From the NCBI GenBank assembly GCA_041874755.1, contig CP102611.1, positions 1,550,001 through 1,614,000 of the forward strand: a DNA stretch of 64,000 bases, given 5' to 3'. The position numbers and the translations under genes are program-made. Source of the stretch: Chitinibacter sp. SCUT-21 (GTDB taxonomy: Bacteria > Pseudomonadota > Gammaproteobacteria > Burkholderiales > Chitinibacteraceae). Shown one piece after another: positions 39,530 through 49,219 of this stretch. The stretch's first letter is position 1. Every line of letters starts with the position of its first letter. The notes below the pieces were generated by a model. It was not told the origin of the DNA and did no database searches. It saw only the letters and a list, made by a program, of their open reading frames with translations.

Positions 39530-40783
39530 ATGAATCTTGTCGTTTTAGGGCTTAACTACCAAACTGCGCCGGTCGCAGTGCGGGAGCGGCTTGCCTTTAA
39601 TCCGGACGAGATGAACGAGGCGCTATCCGAATTGGTGGCGCTCAAAGGTGTTTTTGAAGCGGCGATTGTCAGCACCTGTAATCGCACCGAGCTGTATTGT
39701 CACGCGCGCGATTTAGACACCATCAAGTATTGGCTGGCAAACAATCGCCAGCAAGACGTTCATAGTATTACCCCTCACCTGTATACCTATCAAGGCAGCG
39801 AAGCCGCACGCCACGCTTATCGTGTCGCCTGTGGCCTTGATTCCATGGTCGTCGGTGAGACGCAAATTCTCGGCCAGCTCAAAGACGCCGAACGCGCAGC
39901 GCGCGAGGCGGGCACGATGGGCACTTTGCTCAACGCCGTTTTCCAACGCGCGTTTTCAACCGCCAAAGACGTACGTACGCAAACTAAAATTGGCGCGGCG
40001 TCGGTGTCAATGGCCGCCGCTTCGGTGCGTTTGGCCGAGCGCATTTTTCCGACGATCGCTGAATGCAAAGTACTATTTATCGGCGCGGGCGAAATGATCG
40101 AGCTATGCGCGACACATTTTGCCGCGCAATCGCCCTGTAAAATGGTCGTCGCCAACCGCACTTTGGAGCGCGGTCAGGCCCTCGCCCATGAACTCGGTGG
40201 CGAGGCGATTTTGCTCAGCGATTTACCCGAACGCATTCATGAATTTGACGTCGTCGTCACCTCGACCGCAGCGCCCTTGCCGATTGTTGGCAAGGGCATG
40301 ATCGAGCGCGCAATCAAGCAGCGCCGCCGCCGGCCGATGTTTATCGTTGATTTGGCCGTACCGCGCGATGTTGAGAGCGAAGTTGGCCTCTTGCCCGACG
40401 CGTATTTATACACCGTCGATGATTTAGCCCAAGTCGTGCAAGAAGGAATGGCTTCGCGCAGCGCCGAAGTGACCAGCGCTGAGGCGATGGTGAACGACAA
40501 AGTCAAAGAATTCAATACCTGGCTCGCCAGCCGCGCCATGGTGCCAACGATCCGCGATTTACGTGATCACGCCGACCGTATCGCGCGTGGCGAAGTGCAA
40601 AAAGCGCAGAAAAAACTCGCCAATGGCGAAGATCCGCTCTTGGTAATCGAGCAACTTGCACAGCAAATGAGCAATAAATTCCTGCACGCGCCCCTCGCGG
40701 CACTCAATAGCGCCCCCGCCGATGAGCAAGAAGCCTTGGTTGGCCTTGTTCGTCGCCTGTATCGCCTGCAAGACATTCATTAG
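39530..40783 (+). CDS. hemA: Glutamyl-tRNA reductase
   Basis: HemA makes glutamate-1-semialdehyde from Glu-tRNA, the committed step of haem synthesis by the C5 route. In the 417-residue protein Cys50 in VSTCNRTELYCHA is the thioester-forming residue. GLDSMVVGETQILGQLK and the NADPH domain VLFIGAGEMIELCATHF follow, then a C-terminal dimer helix. No clear Shine-Dalgarno was seen before the ATG. prfA follows 88 bp downstream, as in the classic hemA-prfA operon. Confidence 0.96.
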   Translation: MNLVVLGLNYQTAPVAVRERLAFNPDEMNEALSELVALKGVFEAAIVSTCNRTELYCHARDLDTIKYWLANNRQQDVHSITPHLYTYQGSEAARHAYRVACGLDSMVVGETQILGQLKDAERAAREAGTMGTLLNAVFQRAFSTAKDVRTQTKIGAASVSMAAASVRLAERIFPTIAECKVLFIGAGEMIELCATHFAAQSPCKMVVANRTLERGQALAHELGGEAILLSDLPERIHEFDVVVTSTAAPLPIVGKGMIERAIKQRRRRPMFIVDLAVPRDVESEVGLLPDAYLYTVDDLAQVVQEGMASRSAEVTSAEAMVNDKVKEFNTWLASRAMVPTIRDLRDHADRIARGEVQKAQKKLANGEDPLLVIEQLAQQMSNKFLHAPLAALNSAPADEQEALVGLVRRLYRLQDIH

Positions 40784-40870
40784 CGGCGCTTGCGCGCTGA
40801 TACCCCCGCTAGCAGCACAATTCCCCTATTATTTGACGGCCCATAGGCATGGGCATGAAATGGAAAAACC

Positions 40871-41950
40871 ATGAAACCATCTATTCTCGCCAAATTGGCG
40901 CAATTAGCTGACCGCCTTGAGGAAGTCGGCGGTCTGCTCGCTTCGGAAGAAGCAACGCGCGATATGGATCAATATCGCAAACTGAACCGCGAACACAGCG
41001 AACTAACCCCCGTCGTTGATCTGTGGCACGAATTTAACCGCATCAACGCCGATATCGAAGCCGCGCAAGAGATGCTGTCTGACCCGGACATGAAAGAAAT
41101 GGCCGAAGAAGAAATCAAATCGGGCAAAGCGCGCATCGAAGAGCTCGATTTAGACCTACAAAAAGCCCTACTACCGAAAGACCCGAACGACGAGCGCAAT
41201 ATTTTCTTGGAAATCCGCGCGGGTACTGGCGGCGATGAGTCAGCGCTATTTGCAGCCGATTTATTCCGTATGTATAGCCGCTACGCTGAACGCAATCGCT
41301 GGCAAGTTGAGATTATGTCGGCCAGTGAATCCGATTTGGGTGGTTACAAAGAAATCATCGCGCGTATCGCCGGCTTTGGCGCCTACTCGCGCCTCAAATT
41401 CGAATCGGGCGGCCATCGCGTGCAGCGCGTACCAGCAACCGAAACGCAAGGGCGGATTCACACCTCAGCGTGTACCGTTGCGGTGATGCCAGAAGCGGAC
41501 GAGCTGGAAGAAATTAATATCAACCCAGCTGACCTACGCATCGACACCTTCCGTGCCAGTGGCGCGGGTGGTCAGCACATTAATAAAACCGATTCGGCGG
41601 TGCGGGTGACGCACATTCCAAGCGGTATCGTCGTTGAATGTCAGGACGATCGATCGCAGCACAAAAACAAGGCGCGCGCCTTAGCGGTATTATCGGCACG
41701 GATTAAAGACGTGCAAATGCGCGAGATTCAAGCCAAAGAAGCGGCAGAACGTAAATCGCTGATTGGTTCGGGCGATCGTAGCGAACGGATTCGCACCTAC
41801 AATTACCCGCAAGGTCGGATGACCGATCACCGCATTAATTTAACGCTATATAAGCTCGATTACATTATGGACGGCGACTTGACCGAATTGACGCAATCAC
41901 TGATCAACGAGCATCAGACTGAGTTGCTGGCACAATTGGGCGACGCCTAA
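40871..41950 (+). CDS. prfA: Peptide chain release factor 1
   Basis: RF1 ends translation at UAA and UAG. The 359-residue protein has the codon-reading motif PAT (188-190, [15 protein letters not shown]) and the catalytic GGQ (233-235, [15 protein letters not shown]), and the usual length. In many relatives prmC (hemK), the methylase for the GGQ glutamine, follows directly. Here the next gene is on the other strand, so prmC must lie elsewhere. Confidence 0.97.
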   Translation: MKPSILAKLAQLADRLEEVGGLLASEEATRDMDQYRKLNREHSELTPVVDLWHEFNRINADIEAAQEMLSDPDMKEMAEEEIKSGKARIEELDLDLQKALLPKDPNDERNIFLEIRAGTGGDESALFAADLFRMYSRYAERNRWQVEIMSASESDLGGYKEIIARIAGFGAYSRLKFESGGHRVQRVPATETQGRIHTSACTVAVMPEADELEEININPADLRIDTFRASGAGGQHINKTDSAVRVTHIPSGIVVECQDDRSQHKNKARALAVLSARIKDVQMREIQAKEAAERKSLIGSGDRSERIRTYNYPQGRMTDHRINLTLYKLDYIMDGDLTELTQSLINEHQTELLAQLGDA

Positions 41951-41999
41951 TACCTATCTCAAGTATTAACCTACAATCCATTACTAAATTGACCTAGCA

Positions 42000-42036
42000 A
42001 CCTATACCCAGCGCCGTCTCGTATCTGGGTATAGGT
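42000..42036. terminator. 12-bp perfect hairpin between convergent genes
   Basis: ACCTATACCCAG and CTGGGTATAGGT pair exactly across a 13-nt loop, between prfA (+) and the ATPase gene (-). There is no T-run. Confidence 0.6.
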
Positions 42037-42037
42037 C

Positions 42038-44929
42038 TTAGCCCTTTACCTTATTTAAAAACTCACCATATTCGCGCCGTAAGTAGGCCACATAACCCAG
42101 CGCACCCCATGCCTCATATTGCTCAATTGCTAAGCGTAGCATTTGCCTTGCATGATGAAATTGTGAGGCCCTCAGCAAAAAGCGCGCGTAATACAAAGCC
42201 GCCATCCCATACTCATGATGATGCTGTTGGTGGCGAGCCATCTCAATGGCTTGCAAATAATAGTGCTGCGCCACTTCAAATTGTTGTTCGGCATTCGCAG
42301 CTTCGGCCTGTAACAGCGCACACTTACAGCCAAATAGACTGGGATTATCTGCCGCCCAAACGCTATAGCGCTCGATAGTCTGACGAATTTTTCGACGCCC
42401 CCACCAGTGGCGCTTTTGTGGCAAGACGCAGTGATTGAGCGCCGACAAGAATTCAAACAGCGCGGCAATCACCGATCCTTTAACCGCACTGGCATGCTCT
42501 TGAGCCTGTGAAATAAAATCTATCGCCACATCAGGCGCATAACACATCGTCGCGGAATAGGCTTGGCATAAGGCATGGTTAAATAAGCTAAACGCATCAC
42601 TCCGTTCGACTAAGTCAGCAAGGGTGTCTTCACTAAAATACTGGCCAGTGCCTTGCCATGGTAATTGGTCTGCAGAGCTGTTGGTAGCCTGATGAAGAAA
42701 TTGGCGGAAAGTACCTGACAAGGGCAATAAATGCTGCTGATGCGTATGGCGCAAATCCTCTTCAATTTTCGCCGCTTCTTTGTCTAAATGCGTTAATGGG
42801 CTGCCATTTAACACCGAATGACCAAGATAAAACATCCCAGCATAACCTGCATATTCAAAATCCCCCTGCGCATAGGCATTTTGCTGCCAACGCCAGATAT
42901 CTGGCAGCAATTGCTGCAAATTGCTGTACCACGGCTGCACAAAACCAAAATCTAGAATCGGAGCGCGATGGCGCTGTTTGTCATTTTTTTGTTGCAGCGA
43001 AATGTACTGCGAACGCGCAGCATATTTCCATGCGCGGGTTTTCATCCCCAAACTGCTGTAAATCAACGCCGCGCAAATAAAGGTACACGCTGCACTAGGG
43101 CTTAAACCATGGCGATGCCCTAGCGCCAATTGCTTGAGGGTAATCGCCACCAGCATTTGGGGCCGCGAAAAGAAACAGGGCCCAAACAAATTGGACAGCA
43201 CTTCCTGCGCGGCATTAATGTGCTCTAACTGACAATCGTGGACGGGCGCTTTTTTAAATAGGCGCACTCCCTGCCACTCCAGAAATAAAGTCGCAATCTG
43301 CCATCGATCACCAGCCATTGTCATCGGCACATGTAAAATATTCAGCGCCACTTCGGCGGCCAAAAATGCCCGTTGATAATCATGGCCGAGCAAAGCCAAA
43401 CGCATATGCGTTGCCGCCAACAGATACATAACACGTGGGCTAGCATGTTCGGGTACGCAACGCTGCAAGGCTTGTAACTCAGCCAATTGTTCAGCTTCTT
43501 GCAGTGTGGCGCACCAGGCCTCGATAATGCGCTCACTTAACTCGGGATACTCAGACCACAGCGCGTCGCCAATTACCGCAAGTAGCTGATCGAGAATTTG
43601 CCCAGCTAACAGCGGGCTGCCTTGCTGCGACATTTGTTCGGCAATCAGCAAAGACTGATCGGCAAATTGCACCCGCTCGGGCAGGGTAAAAATATCTCCG
43701 GCGCGCTGGGCATGGCGTAAGGCCGCTAAAGCAAAATTGGGCCACTGCATCATCCGCTTCGCGAGCCGCGCATTTAATTCGGCCTCGCTATGGGCATCTA
43801 ATGTCTGCGCCGCAAGGCGCAATAAATTAGGATGCACAAAACGCCACAACTCCGCAGTAATCATCTCAATCAGGTTGTATTGGCGCGCCAACTCCAGATG
43901 CTCTTGTACCGCAGGCAGCGGTAAATAATCGTGCAGTAGCCGAGCGTCAAACTCCAAACCAATCAGGCTGGCACTTTGTAATATTTCTAACCCAGTCTCA
44001 GTGAGGGCCAGCAATTTATCGCGAAAAAAAGATTCTGCTTCTGGGGTGCGTAGTTGCAGCGCGATTTGCTGTACACGTTGGTTCCACTGGGATTCAGGCA
44101 CTACCCCCAGTAAATCGTGCGCAGCCAAGCTATCGAGTAAAAAGCGGCAAAGCTGCAAATTGCCTTGGCATGTTTGCTGTAAAAATGGCGCTATTTCAGC
44201 GGCCAGTCGCGGATTTAAATTCTGCTCTTCAATCAACCAGGCGACGGTATCGCGTACGCTAAATGGCGACAAGCGCAAGGTTTGGCATAGGCTAAGCTGT
44301 TGCCAGCGTTGCAAGGAAGGATGATGCTCGTCGCGAACGCACAGCAGCAACATCAAATAAGGGCTAAGTCGATGTTCAATTACATAATCGAGCACCGCCA
44401 AGGCATCTTGATCCAGTAAATCAAGGTCATCGACAATCCAAACCAAAGGCCTAAACTGCTCGCTCGCATAAGCCAACAACTCTCCCACCAACAGATGCAG
44501 CTTTAAAGCCTGAGATAAATCCATCTCTTGCGGGCCTTGCTCCATCAAACCCAAGCGCCGCGCCAGATCCAGAAAACACTCCTGCCCAGTTAAACTCGGA
44601 TTGCCAACTTGTTTACTCAGGGGCAGGCTAAGTTGGCTTAATCCCAGCAGCAAACTATCAAGCGGCTGGCTCCAATTGAGCGACTCGACACGGCTTTCAA
44701 TCAGCATACCGCCGCGCTGACGTACCAATGGCAGCAAGTCTTGCGCCAATTGGGTCTTGCCTGAACCCGCTTCACCAAGCAAAACAGTGAGCTTACAACC
44801 ACCAGCCGCCGTTTCCGCCAAAGCAAAGCGCAACTCATTGCCGACAGCTCTTCGATCCAGCAAAGGCTGCATTTCGGTCTCTGGCAAAGCTTCAATTGGA
44901 GCGACAATCGACTGCGACACGGAAGGCAA
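42038..44929 (-). CDS. Large AAA ATPase with TPR-like helical region, orphan regulator-like protein
   Basis: This 963-residue protein has an N-terminal STAND/AAA-type ATPase: Walker A GEAGSGKT (52-59) and Walker B LVWIVDDLDLLD (162-173, acidic pair 167-168). About 600 residues of TPR-like helices follow. The layout resembles the ATPase-TPR half of large signalling proteins (the COG3899 type), but it stops without a kinase, GGDEF or DNA-binding output domain. The start is a TTG at 44929; no ATG with a good ribosome site exists before Met20, so the true start is uncertain. It is monocistronic, divergent from the RNase II-like gene. It may sense a ligand and signal through partners; the function is unknown. 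Confidence 0.8.
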   Translation of the reverse strand: MPSVSQSIVAPIEALPETEMQPLLDRRAVGNELRFALAETAAGGCKLTVLLGEAGSGKTQLAQDLLPLVRQRGGMLIESRVESLNWSQPLDSLLLGLSQLSLPLSKQVGNPSLTGQECFLDLARRLGLMEQGPQEMDLSQALKLHLLVGELLAYASEQFRPLVWIVDDLDLLDQDALAVLDYVIEHRLSPYLMLLLCVRDEHHPSLQRWQQLSLCQTLRLSPFSVRDTVAWLIEEQNLNPRLAAEIAPFLQQTCQGNLQLCRFLLDSLAAHDLLGVVPESQWNQRVQQIALQLRTPEAESFFRDKLLALTETGLEILQSASLIGLEFDARLLHDYLPLPAVQEHLELARQYNLIEMITAELWRFVHPNLLRLAAQTLDAHSEAELNARLAKRMMQWPNFALAALRHAQRAGDIFTLPERVQFADQSLLIAEQMSQQGSPLLAGQILDQLLAVIGDALWSEYPELSERIIEAWCATLQEAEQLAELQALQRCVPEHASPRVMYLLAATHMRLALLGHDYQRAFLAAEVALNILHVPMTMAGDRWQIATLFLEWQGVRLFKKAPVHDCQLEHINAAQEVLSNLFGPCFFSRPQMLVAITLKQLALGHRHGLSPSAACTFICAALIYSSLGMKTRAWKYAARSQYISLQQKNDKQRHRAPILDFGFVQPWYSNLQQLLPDIWRWQQNAYAQGDFEYAGYAGMFYLGHSVLNGSPLTHLDKEAAKIEEDLRHTHQQHLLPLSGTFRQFLHQATNSSADQLPWQGTGQYFSEDTLADLVERSDAFSLFNHALCQAYSATMCYAPDVAIDFISQAQEHASAVKGSVIAALFEFLSALNHCVLPQKRHWWGRRKIRQTIERYSVWAADNPSLFGCKCALLQAEAANAEQQFEVAQHYYLQAIEMARHQQHHHEYGMAALYYARFLLRASQFHHARQMLRLAIEQYEAWGALGYVAYLRREYGEFLNKVKG

Positions 44930-45092
44930 AATAAGGGGTTCTCAATAAATTTGTACGATTGTGGCTGATTTGATATCAGATTTCTATTTTCACACCAAAA
45001 ACTAGCTCAACGCGACACAGCAACAAACGAGGGCAGAGGACAAAGTCCTTTGATATAATTGGCGGTTTTGGTCTTGGCATAGCGGTTAATCG

Positions 45093-46949
45093 ATGGCGAT
45101 GAATGTTTTTTACGAAGAAGATGGTAGCTTTAAAGTCGCCAGCATCAATGACGAGCAAGCAGCCAGCATGCAAGTTGAAGACGCGCGCGGCAAACGCAGC
45201 AAAATTAAATCTGCCAACGTCTTGTTGCGCTTTGATCGCATCAGCCTCGACGATTTTTACAAAACCGCTCAAAGCCTAGCCGCTGAAGTTGACGTCAACT
45301 TCCTGTGGGAATGTTGCGGTCAAGACGAATTTGGCTTTGCCGAAATCGCCGCCGAATACTTTGGCGCCAATCCAAACCAAACCCAACAAGCCGCCGCCGC
45401 CATCGCATTGCACGGCGCGCCGATGTATTTCTATCGCAAAGGCAAAGGCCGCTATAAAGCCGCACCGGAGGAAAACCTGAAAGCGGCGATCGCCGGCCTA
45501 GAGCGCAAAGCGCGCGAAGCCGAACAAATGGCCGCGTGGGAAGCCGATCTTTTGGCGGGTATCTTGCCGCAAGCTTTGCAGGACAAGATCGCCAGACTAA
45601 TACATCGCCCAGATAAAAATAGCCTTGAATACAAAGCGCTGGCGCAAGCGGCCGAGAGCGCGCAAATGTCGACGCTGCGCCTGTTGGAAAAAGTCGGTGC
45701 GATTCCCGATATCGCGCAATATCATCTCGATGGCTTTTTGGCCGAGCATTTCCCGAAAGGTCGCGGCTTTCCTGCGACTGAAGCGGTCTTTGCGCCTGAA
45801 GATCTGCCGCTTGCCGACGTGCAAGCATTCTCGATTGACGACGCAACGACGACCGAAATTGACGACGCCTTCAGCTTGAAAAAACTCGCCAACGGCAACT
45901 GGCAAGTCGGCATCCACATTGCCGCGCCAGTGCTCGGCATTTTGCCGGGCTCGACACTCGATCAAGTCGTACTCGATCGCTTGTCGACCGTGTATTTCCC
46001 CGGCGACAAAATCACGATGCTGCCGGACGATGCGGTTGAGGTATTCACACTACAGGAAGGCGCGGCGCGCCCTGCGCTATCAATGTATTTGGAAGTCTCA
46101 CCGGGCTACGATGTACTGAGCCACCACTCGCTGATCGAGCGCGTGCCGGTCGTGGCCAATCTACGCCACCACGATATCGAGCCGTTTTTTAATGAAGAAA
46201 CGGTCGGCCAAGACGGGCCAGATTACGCGTGGAAGAGCGAGCTGACTTTCCTGTGGCATTTGGCTGGCGCACTCGAAGGGCGGCGTGGCAAGGCGGATCA
46301 GCCTGGCCCAGTGCGGCTGGATTACAGTTTTTATATTGATCGTGAGGATGGCCAGCCTGAGCGCGTGCGCATCGTGCCGCGCAAACGCGGTGCACCGATG
46401 GATAAACTGGTCGCAGAGCTAATGATTCTGGTCAACAGCCTGTGGGGCGCGAATTTGCGCGACGCGCAAATTGCTGGCATTTACCGCTCGCAAGGTGGTG
46501 GCCGCGTAAAACTATCTACCCAAGCAACGGCGCACGCCGGTTTGGGCGTCGATTGCTATATGTGGTCTAGCTCGCCGCTGCGCCGCGCGGTCGACTTCAT
46601 CAACCAGCAACAATTAGTCGCGATGATTCGCAATGAAAAACCGCGCTATCAGAAAAACGACGCCGAGCTTTTTACCGCGATTTCGTCTTTTGACGCCGCT
46701 TACGCCGCTTATGCAGATTTTCAGGACAAAATGGAGCGCTATTGGTGCATCCGTTATCTAGAACAAGAAAATATGCGTGAATTTACTGCGCAGGTGATTA
46801 AAGAAAATCTGGTTCGTGTAGACGGAATGCCTCTGGTCTTGCGCGTGGGCGGTTTGCCTGAACTTCCCTCCGGCATGACCGTCTCACTGCAGTTAATTAA
46901 GGTTGATTACCTTGAGCTCACAGTCGAAGCGCGAATCGCCACGATTTAA
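45093..46949 (+). CDS. Ribonuclease II-family (RNB) exoribonuclease
   Basis: RNB enzymes degrade RNA 3' to 5'. In the 618-residue protein the RNB domain begins around FSIDDATTTEIDDAFSLKK, with acidic metal ligands, and continues through VGIHIAAPVLGILPGS, DAVEVFTLQEGAARPALSMY and the conserved SSPLRRAVDFINQQQLVAMI. The N-terminal 230 residues are unlike the cold-shock domains of E. coli RNase II and RNase R and look helical. It is therefore an RNase II-like form of Neisseriales/betaproteobacteria rather than a strict rnb orthologue. Met1 and Met3 are both possible starts. The zinc-ribbon gene follows by 82 bp on the same strand. Confidence 0.88.
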   Translation: MAMNVFYEEDGSFKVASINDEQAASMQVEDARGKRSKIKSANVLLRFDRISLDDFYKTAQSLAAEVDVNFLWECCGQDEFGFAEIAAEYFGANPNQTQQAAAAIALHGAPMYFYRKGKGRYKAAPEENLKAAIAGLERKAREAEQMAAWEADLLAGILPQALQDKIARLIHRPDKNSLEYKALAQAAESAQMSTLRLLEKVGAIPDIAQYHLDGFLAEHFPKGRGFPATEAVFAPEDLPLADVQAFSIDDATTTEIDDAFSLKKLANGNWQVGIHIAAPVLGILPGSTLDQVVLDRLSTVYFPGDKITMLPDDAVEVFTLQEGAARPALSMYLEVSPGYDVLSHHSLIERVPVVANLRHHDIEPFFNEETVGQDGPDYAWKSELTFLWHLAGALEGRRGKADQPGPVRLDYSFYIDREDGQPERVRIVPRKRGAPMDKLVAELMILVNSLWGANLRDAQIAGIYRSQGGGRVKLSTQATAHAGLGVDCYMWSSSPLRRAVDFINQQQLVAMIRNEKPRYQKNDAELFTAISSFDAAYAAYADFQDKMERYWCIRYLEQENMREFTAQVIKENLVRVDGMPLVLRVGGLPELPSGMTVSLQLIKVDYLELTVEARIATI

Positions 46950-47031
46950 TAATGCACGCCAATCGGGTTGGCAACGCAGCCAACCCTGTGCTCTGCGCCG
47001 CAGAGCAGCATGAGTAGAAGGAAAAGCCACA

Positions 47032-47616
47032 ATGCAGCCTAACCGCCGCCTGAATGAATTTCTGCCGATTAAATTTGCCAATGGCCAAGAGATCAAGCAA
47101 TTTTCCAAGCCCTGCGTGTCTTGTGGCACGATGCTGCACGCCAAAGATATGCATGGCGTGGCACGTTTGGTTGAAGACCATATTGCGATTGCCGCCAAAG
47201 CGCATTGCCATTCTTGCGGCAGCGATTTTGGCGTTGCGTGTGTGATCAATTCGCAAAAACAGGTCAAGCGCGTTGTCCTGCCCCGTTTCTTGTTTAGCTT
47301 GTATTTACGCAACCTACCGCCTCAAGCCAGAGAAACAGCACCACAGGCTCAGGTTCGCCCTTTCCCTTTACCCGAAGAGCGTGATGCACGCGAAGACGCC
47401 GCTGCGATTGCCCAAATGCGCCCACCGGTAAGCGGCTTTCAGCCAAAAGACATTGTTCGCGCCGAAGAAACGCTGGGGCGCTTTCAGGAAAAACCAATTC
47501 CGGCTTGGCTGATTTTAGATGGCCAGCGCTTTGATTTTGACCGGATTGCACCTGATGCGCGAGTGAAAGAGGGTGAATATTTGCTCGATGGTTGTTTGAT
47601 CTATCGGATCAATTAA
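47032..47616 (+). CDS. Zinc-ribbon protein of unknown function, 194 residues
   Basis: Residues 28-62 form a probable zinc site: CVSC at 28-31 and CHSC at 59-62, with an extra Cys70. A basic linker, a proline/glutamate-rich middle (RPFPLPEERDAREDAAA) and a C-terminal compact part (GQRFDFDRIAPDARVKEGEYLLDGCLIYRIN) follow. There is no signal peptide. AAGGAAAA precedes the ATG. It sits between the RNase II-like gene and panD on the same strand, so a role in RNA metabolism with the exonuclease is possible but unproved. I do not recognise a family. Confidence 0.75.
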   Translation: MQPNRRLNEFLPIKFANGQEIKQFSKPCVSCGTMLHAKDMHGVARLVEDHIAIAAKAHCHSCGSDFGVACVINSQKQVKRVVLPRFLFSLYLRNLPPQARETAPQAQVRPFPLPEERDAREDAAAIAQMRPPVSGFQPKDIVRAEETLGRFQEKPIPAWLILDGQRFDFDRIAPDARVKEGEYLLDGCLIYRIN

Positions 47617-47691
47617 TCAATTTAGACTTGGCTTTTTAATTCAAAGTTTTATAATCGCGCCTTTGGGTCTGGCCCCGCGCGGGAGAACACC

Positions 47692-48072
47692 ATGCAAAGA
47701 AATATGCTCAAATCAAAATTACATCGTGTAACGGCTACGCATGCTGAGTTGCACTACGAAGGCTCCTGCGCCATCGACGAAAATTTGCTTGAAGCAGCCA
47801 ATATTCGTGAATACGAAGCGATTGATATTTGGAATATCAATAATGGCGCGCGTTTCTCAACGTATGCCATCAAAGGCCAGCGTGGTTCTGGCATTATTTC
47901 GGTGAACGGCTCTGCCGCCCGTCATGCGCAAGTGGGCGATTTGCTGATCATAGCGACCTTCGCTGATTACAACGAAGAAGAGCTGAAAAATCACAAACCT
48001 TCTTTGGTGTATGTCGACAGCAATAATCGCATCACACACAGCAGCAACGCGATCGCCACACAAGAACTGTAA
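47692..48072 (+). CDS. panD: Aspartate 1-decarboxylase
   Basis: PanD makes beta-alanine from aspartate for pantothenate and CoA. It is translated as a proenzyme that cleaves itself between Gly24 and Ser25 (HYEGSCAID) to leave a pyruvoyl group. The 126-residue sequence keeps Lys9, Arg54 and Tyr58 ([10 protein letters not shown]), the active-site residues of the E. coli enzyme at identical numbers. GGGAGAA lies before the ATG. It ends at a bidirectional terminator. Confidence 0.97.
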   Translation: MQRNMLKSKLHRVTATHAELHYEGSCAIDENLLEAANIREYEAIDIWNINNGARFSTYAIKGQRGSGIISVNGSAARHAQVGDLLIIATFADYNEEELKNHKPSLVYVDSNNRITHSSNAIATQEL

Positions 48073-48090
48073 TCCAAACTGAATACCGTT

Positions 48091-48119
48091 AAAAAACCCG
48101 CTTAGTTAGCGGGTTTTTT
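48091..48119. terminator. Bidirectional terminator, panD and the binding-protein gene
   Basis: AAAAAACCCGCT / AGCGGGTTTTTT around a 5-nt loop. The stop codon of the minus-strand gene lies inside the hairpin. Confidence 0.9.
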
Positions 48120-48813
48120 GTTGTGCATGCAAAGCCTGATTGAAGCGTGCCATTCGCTCGCTGCTGCCTGCGGCATGAATCGGCATTAATAAATGCAAAG
48201 TTTGCCGATCCACCACGCCACCCAATGCGATAGGCTTAGGTAATTCGGCGGCTAATTGATGGGTAGCCTCCTCACCTTGCACCAAATCGGTCACCGTAAA
48301 ATCGACTTTCTTCAGCGCAATCAGCTTCATGCACGAGCTCATATCATTGGGGCTAACAATGGTAATTTCTTTATTCTTTTGCATCCGGGCAAAGATAGGC
48401 AGTAAAGCCCAACCCAAAGGCATGCAATAGCGGCTTCCTGTTAGCGTTTTTGGCTGTGCACCATCAAAATTTCGCTCGGGCAAAGCAAAAACATACGCTT
48501 TAATTTCAAACAGCGGCTCAGAAAACAAAAACACTTTTTCGCGCTCGGCGGTGCGGATATACGGAAAAGTGGCCGCGAACTCACCCGCCAGCGTTGCTTG
48601 ATAACCATTGGCCCAAGGGCGCCACGACAACGCCAAATTCCACCCGGCGCGTTGCAGCGTTTTACTCACTAATTCCGTCACAAGTCCACCATTGGGTAAC
48701 TTTGGGTCGGTATAGGGTGGGTAGTCTGGGCCGGTGACCACTTTCAGTGTGTCAGCCACAACCGTGACGCTGAGCAAACACACCACAACACTGAGCAAGG
48801 GTTTAATCATCAT
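48106..48813 (-). CDS. Periplasmic substrate-binding protein (family 3-like)
   Basis: This 235-residue secreted protein has a signal peptide MIKPLLSVVVCLLSVTVVADT followed by TLKVVTGPDYPPYTD, the usual opening of family 3 solute-binding proteins. GGLVTELVSKTLQRAGWN, the typical FPYIRTAEREKVFLFSEPLF and a late DFTVTDLVQGEEA follow. Such proteins bind amino acids or similar small ligands. No ABC permease or ATPase lies nearby, so it is an orphan, perhaps a sensor. AGGAGG lies 4 bp before the first ATG and 7 bp before the second (48810), so the second is an equally good start. Confidence 0.85.
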   Translation of the reverse strand: MMIKPLLSVVVCLLSVTVVADTLKVVTGPDYPPYTDPKLPNGGLVTELVSKTLQRAGWNLALSWRPWANGYQATLAGEFAATFPYIRTAEREKVFLFSEPLFEIKAYVFALPERNFDGAQPKTLTGSRYCMPLGWALLPIFARMQKNKEITIVSPNDMSSCMKLIALKKVDFTVTDLVQGEEATHQLAAELPKPIALGGVVDRQTLHLLMPIHAAGSSERMARFNQALHAQQKTR

Positions 48814-48878
48814 GCGCCCTCCTTTGCTTACAGCCTAGAAGAGTGCGAAAGCAATCAAATAAGAATCAGATATTCGGT

Positions 48879-49217
48879 TTAGCGCAGCGCATCGGTGCGC
48901 GCTGCCAATTCAAAATCCAGCCGATGTAAACCGCGAATTTTATGCGACCACCAATTGACTTGCAGTCGCCCCCATTCCAGCAGCAAGGCAGGATGATGAC
49001 CTGCTTCTTCAGCTAATGCTGCGACGCGATCACACATGGCCCAGGCTAGGGCAAAATTGCTAAATTCGTACACGCGCTGCAATTGCAACACGCCATCAAC
49101 CACGACAGGGGTCCAATCGGGGATAGCTCGGATGAGTTCGGCTAGCTCTTCATCACTTACTTGCGGTGCACCGGCGCGGCAGGCTTCACATTTTTGCGCT
49201 AATTCATGGTTTTCCAT
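48879..49217 (-). CDS. phhB: Pterin-4a-carbinolamine dehydratase
   Basis: PhhB recycles the carbinolamine formed by phenylalanine hydroxylase. The 112-residue protein has an N-terminal CEACRAGAP segment, common in bacterial forms, and the active-site motif [21 protein letters not shown] followed by SH. An alternative ATG two codons earlier (49223) overlaps the upstream stop as ATGA; the start at 49217 has GGAG at a better distance. It is the last gene of ykgJ-deacetylase-phhB. No phenylalanine hydroxylase gene is visible here. Confidence 0.9.
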   Translation of the reverse strand: MENHELAQKCEACRAGAPQVSDEELAELIRAIPDWTPVVVDGVLQLQRVYEFSNFALAWAMCDRVAALAEEAGHHPALLLEWGRLQVNWWSHKIRGLHRLDFELAARTDALR

Positions 49218-49219
49218 TT

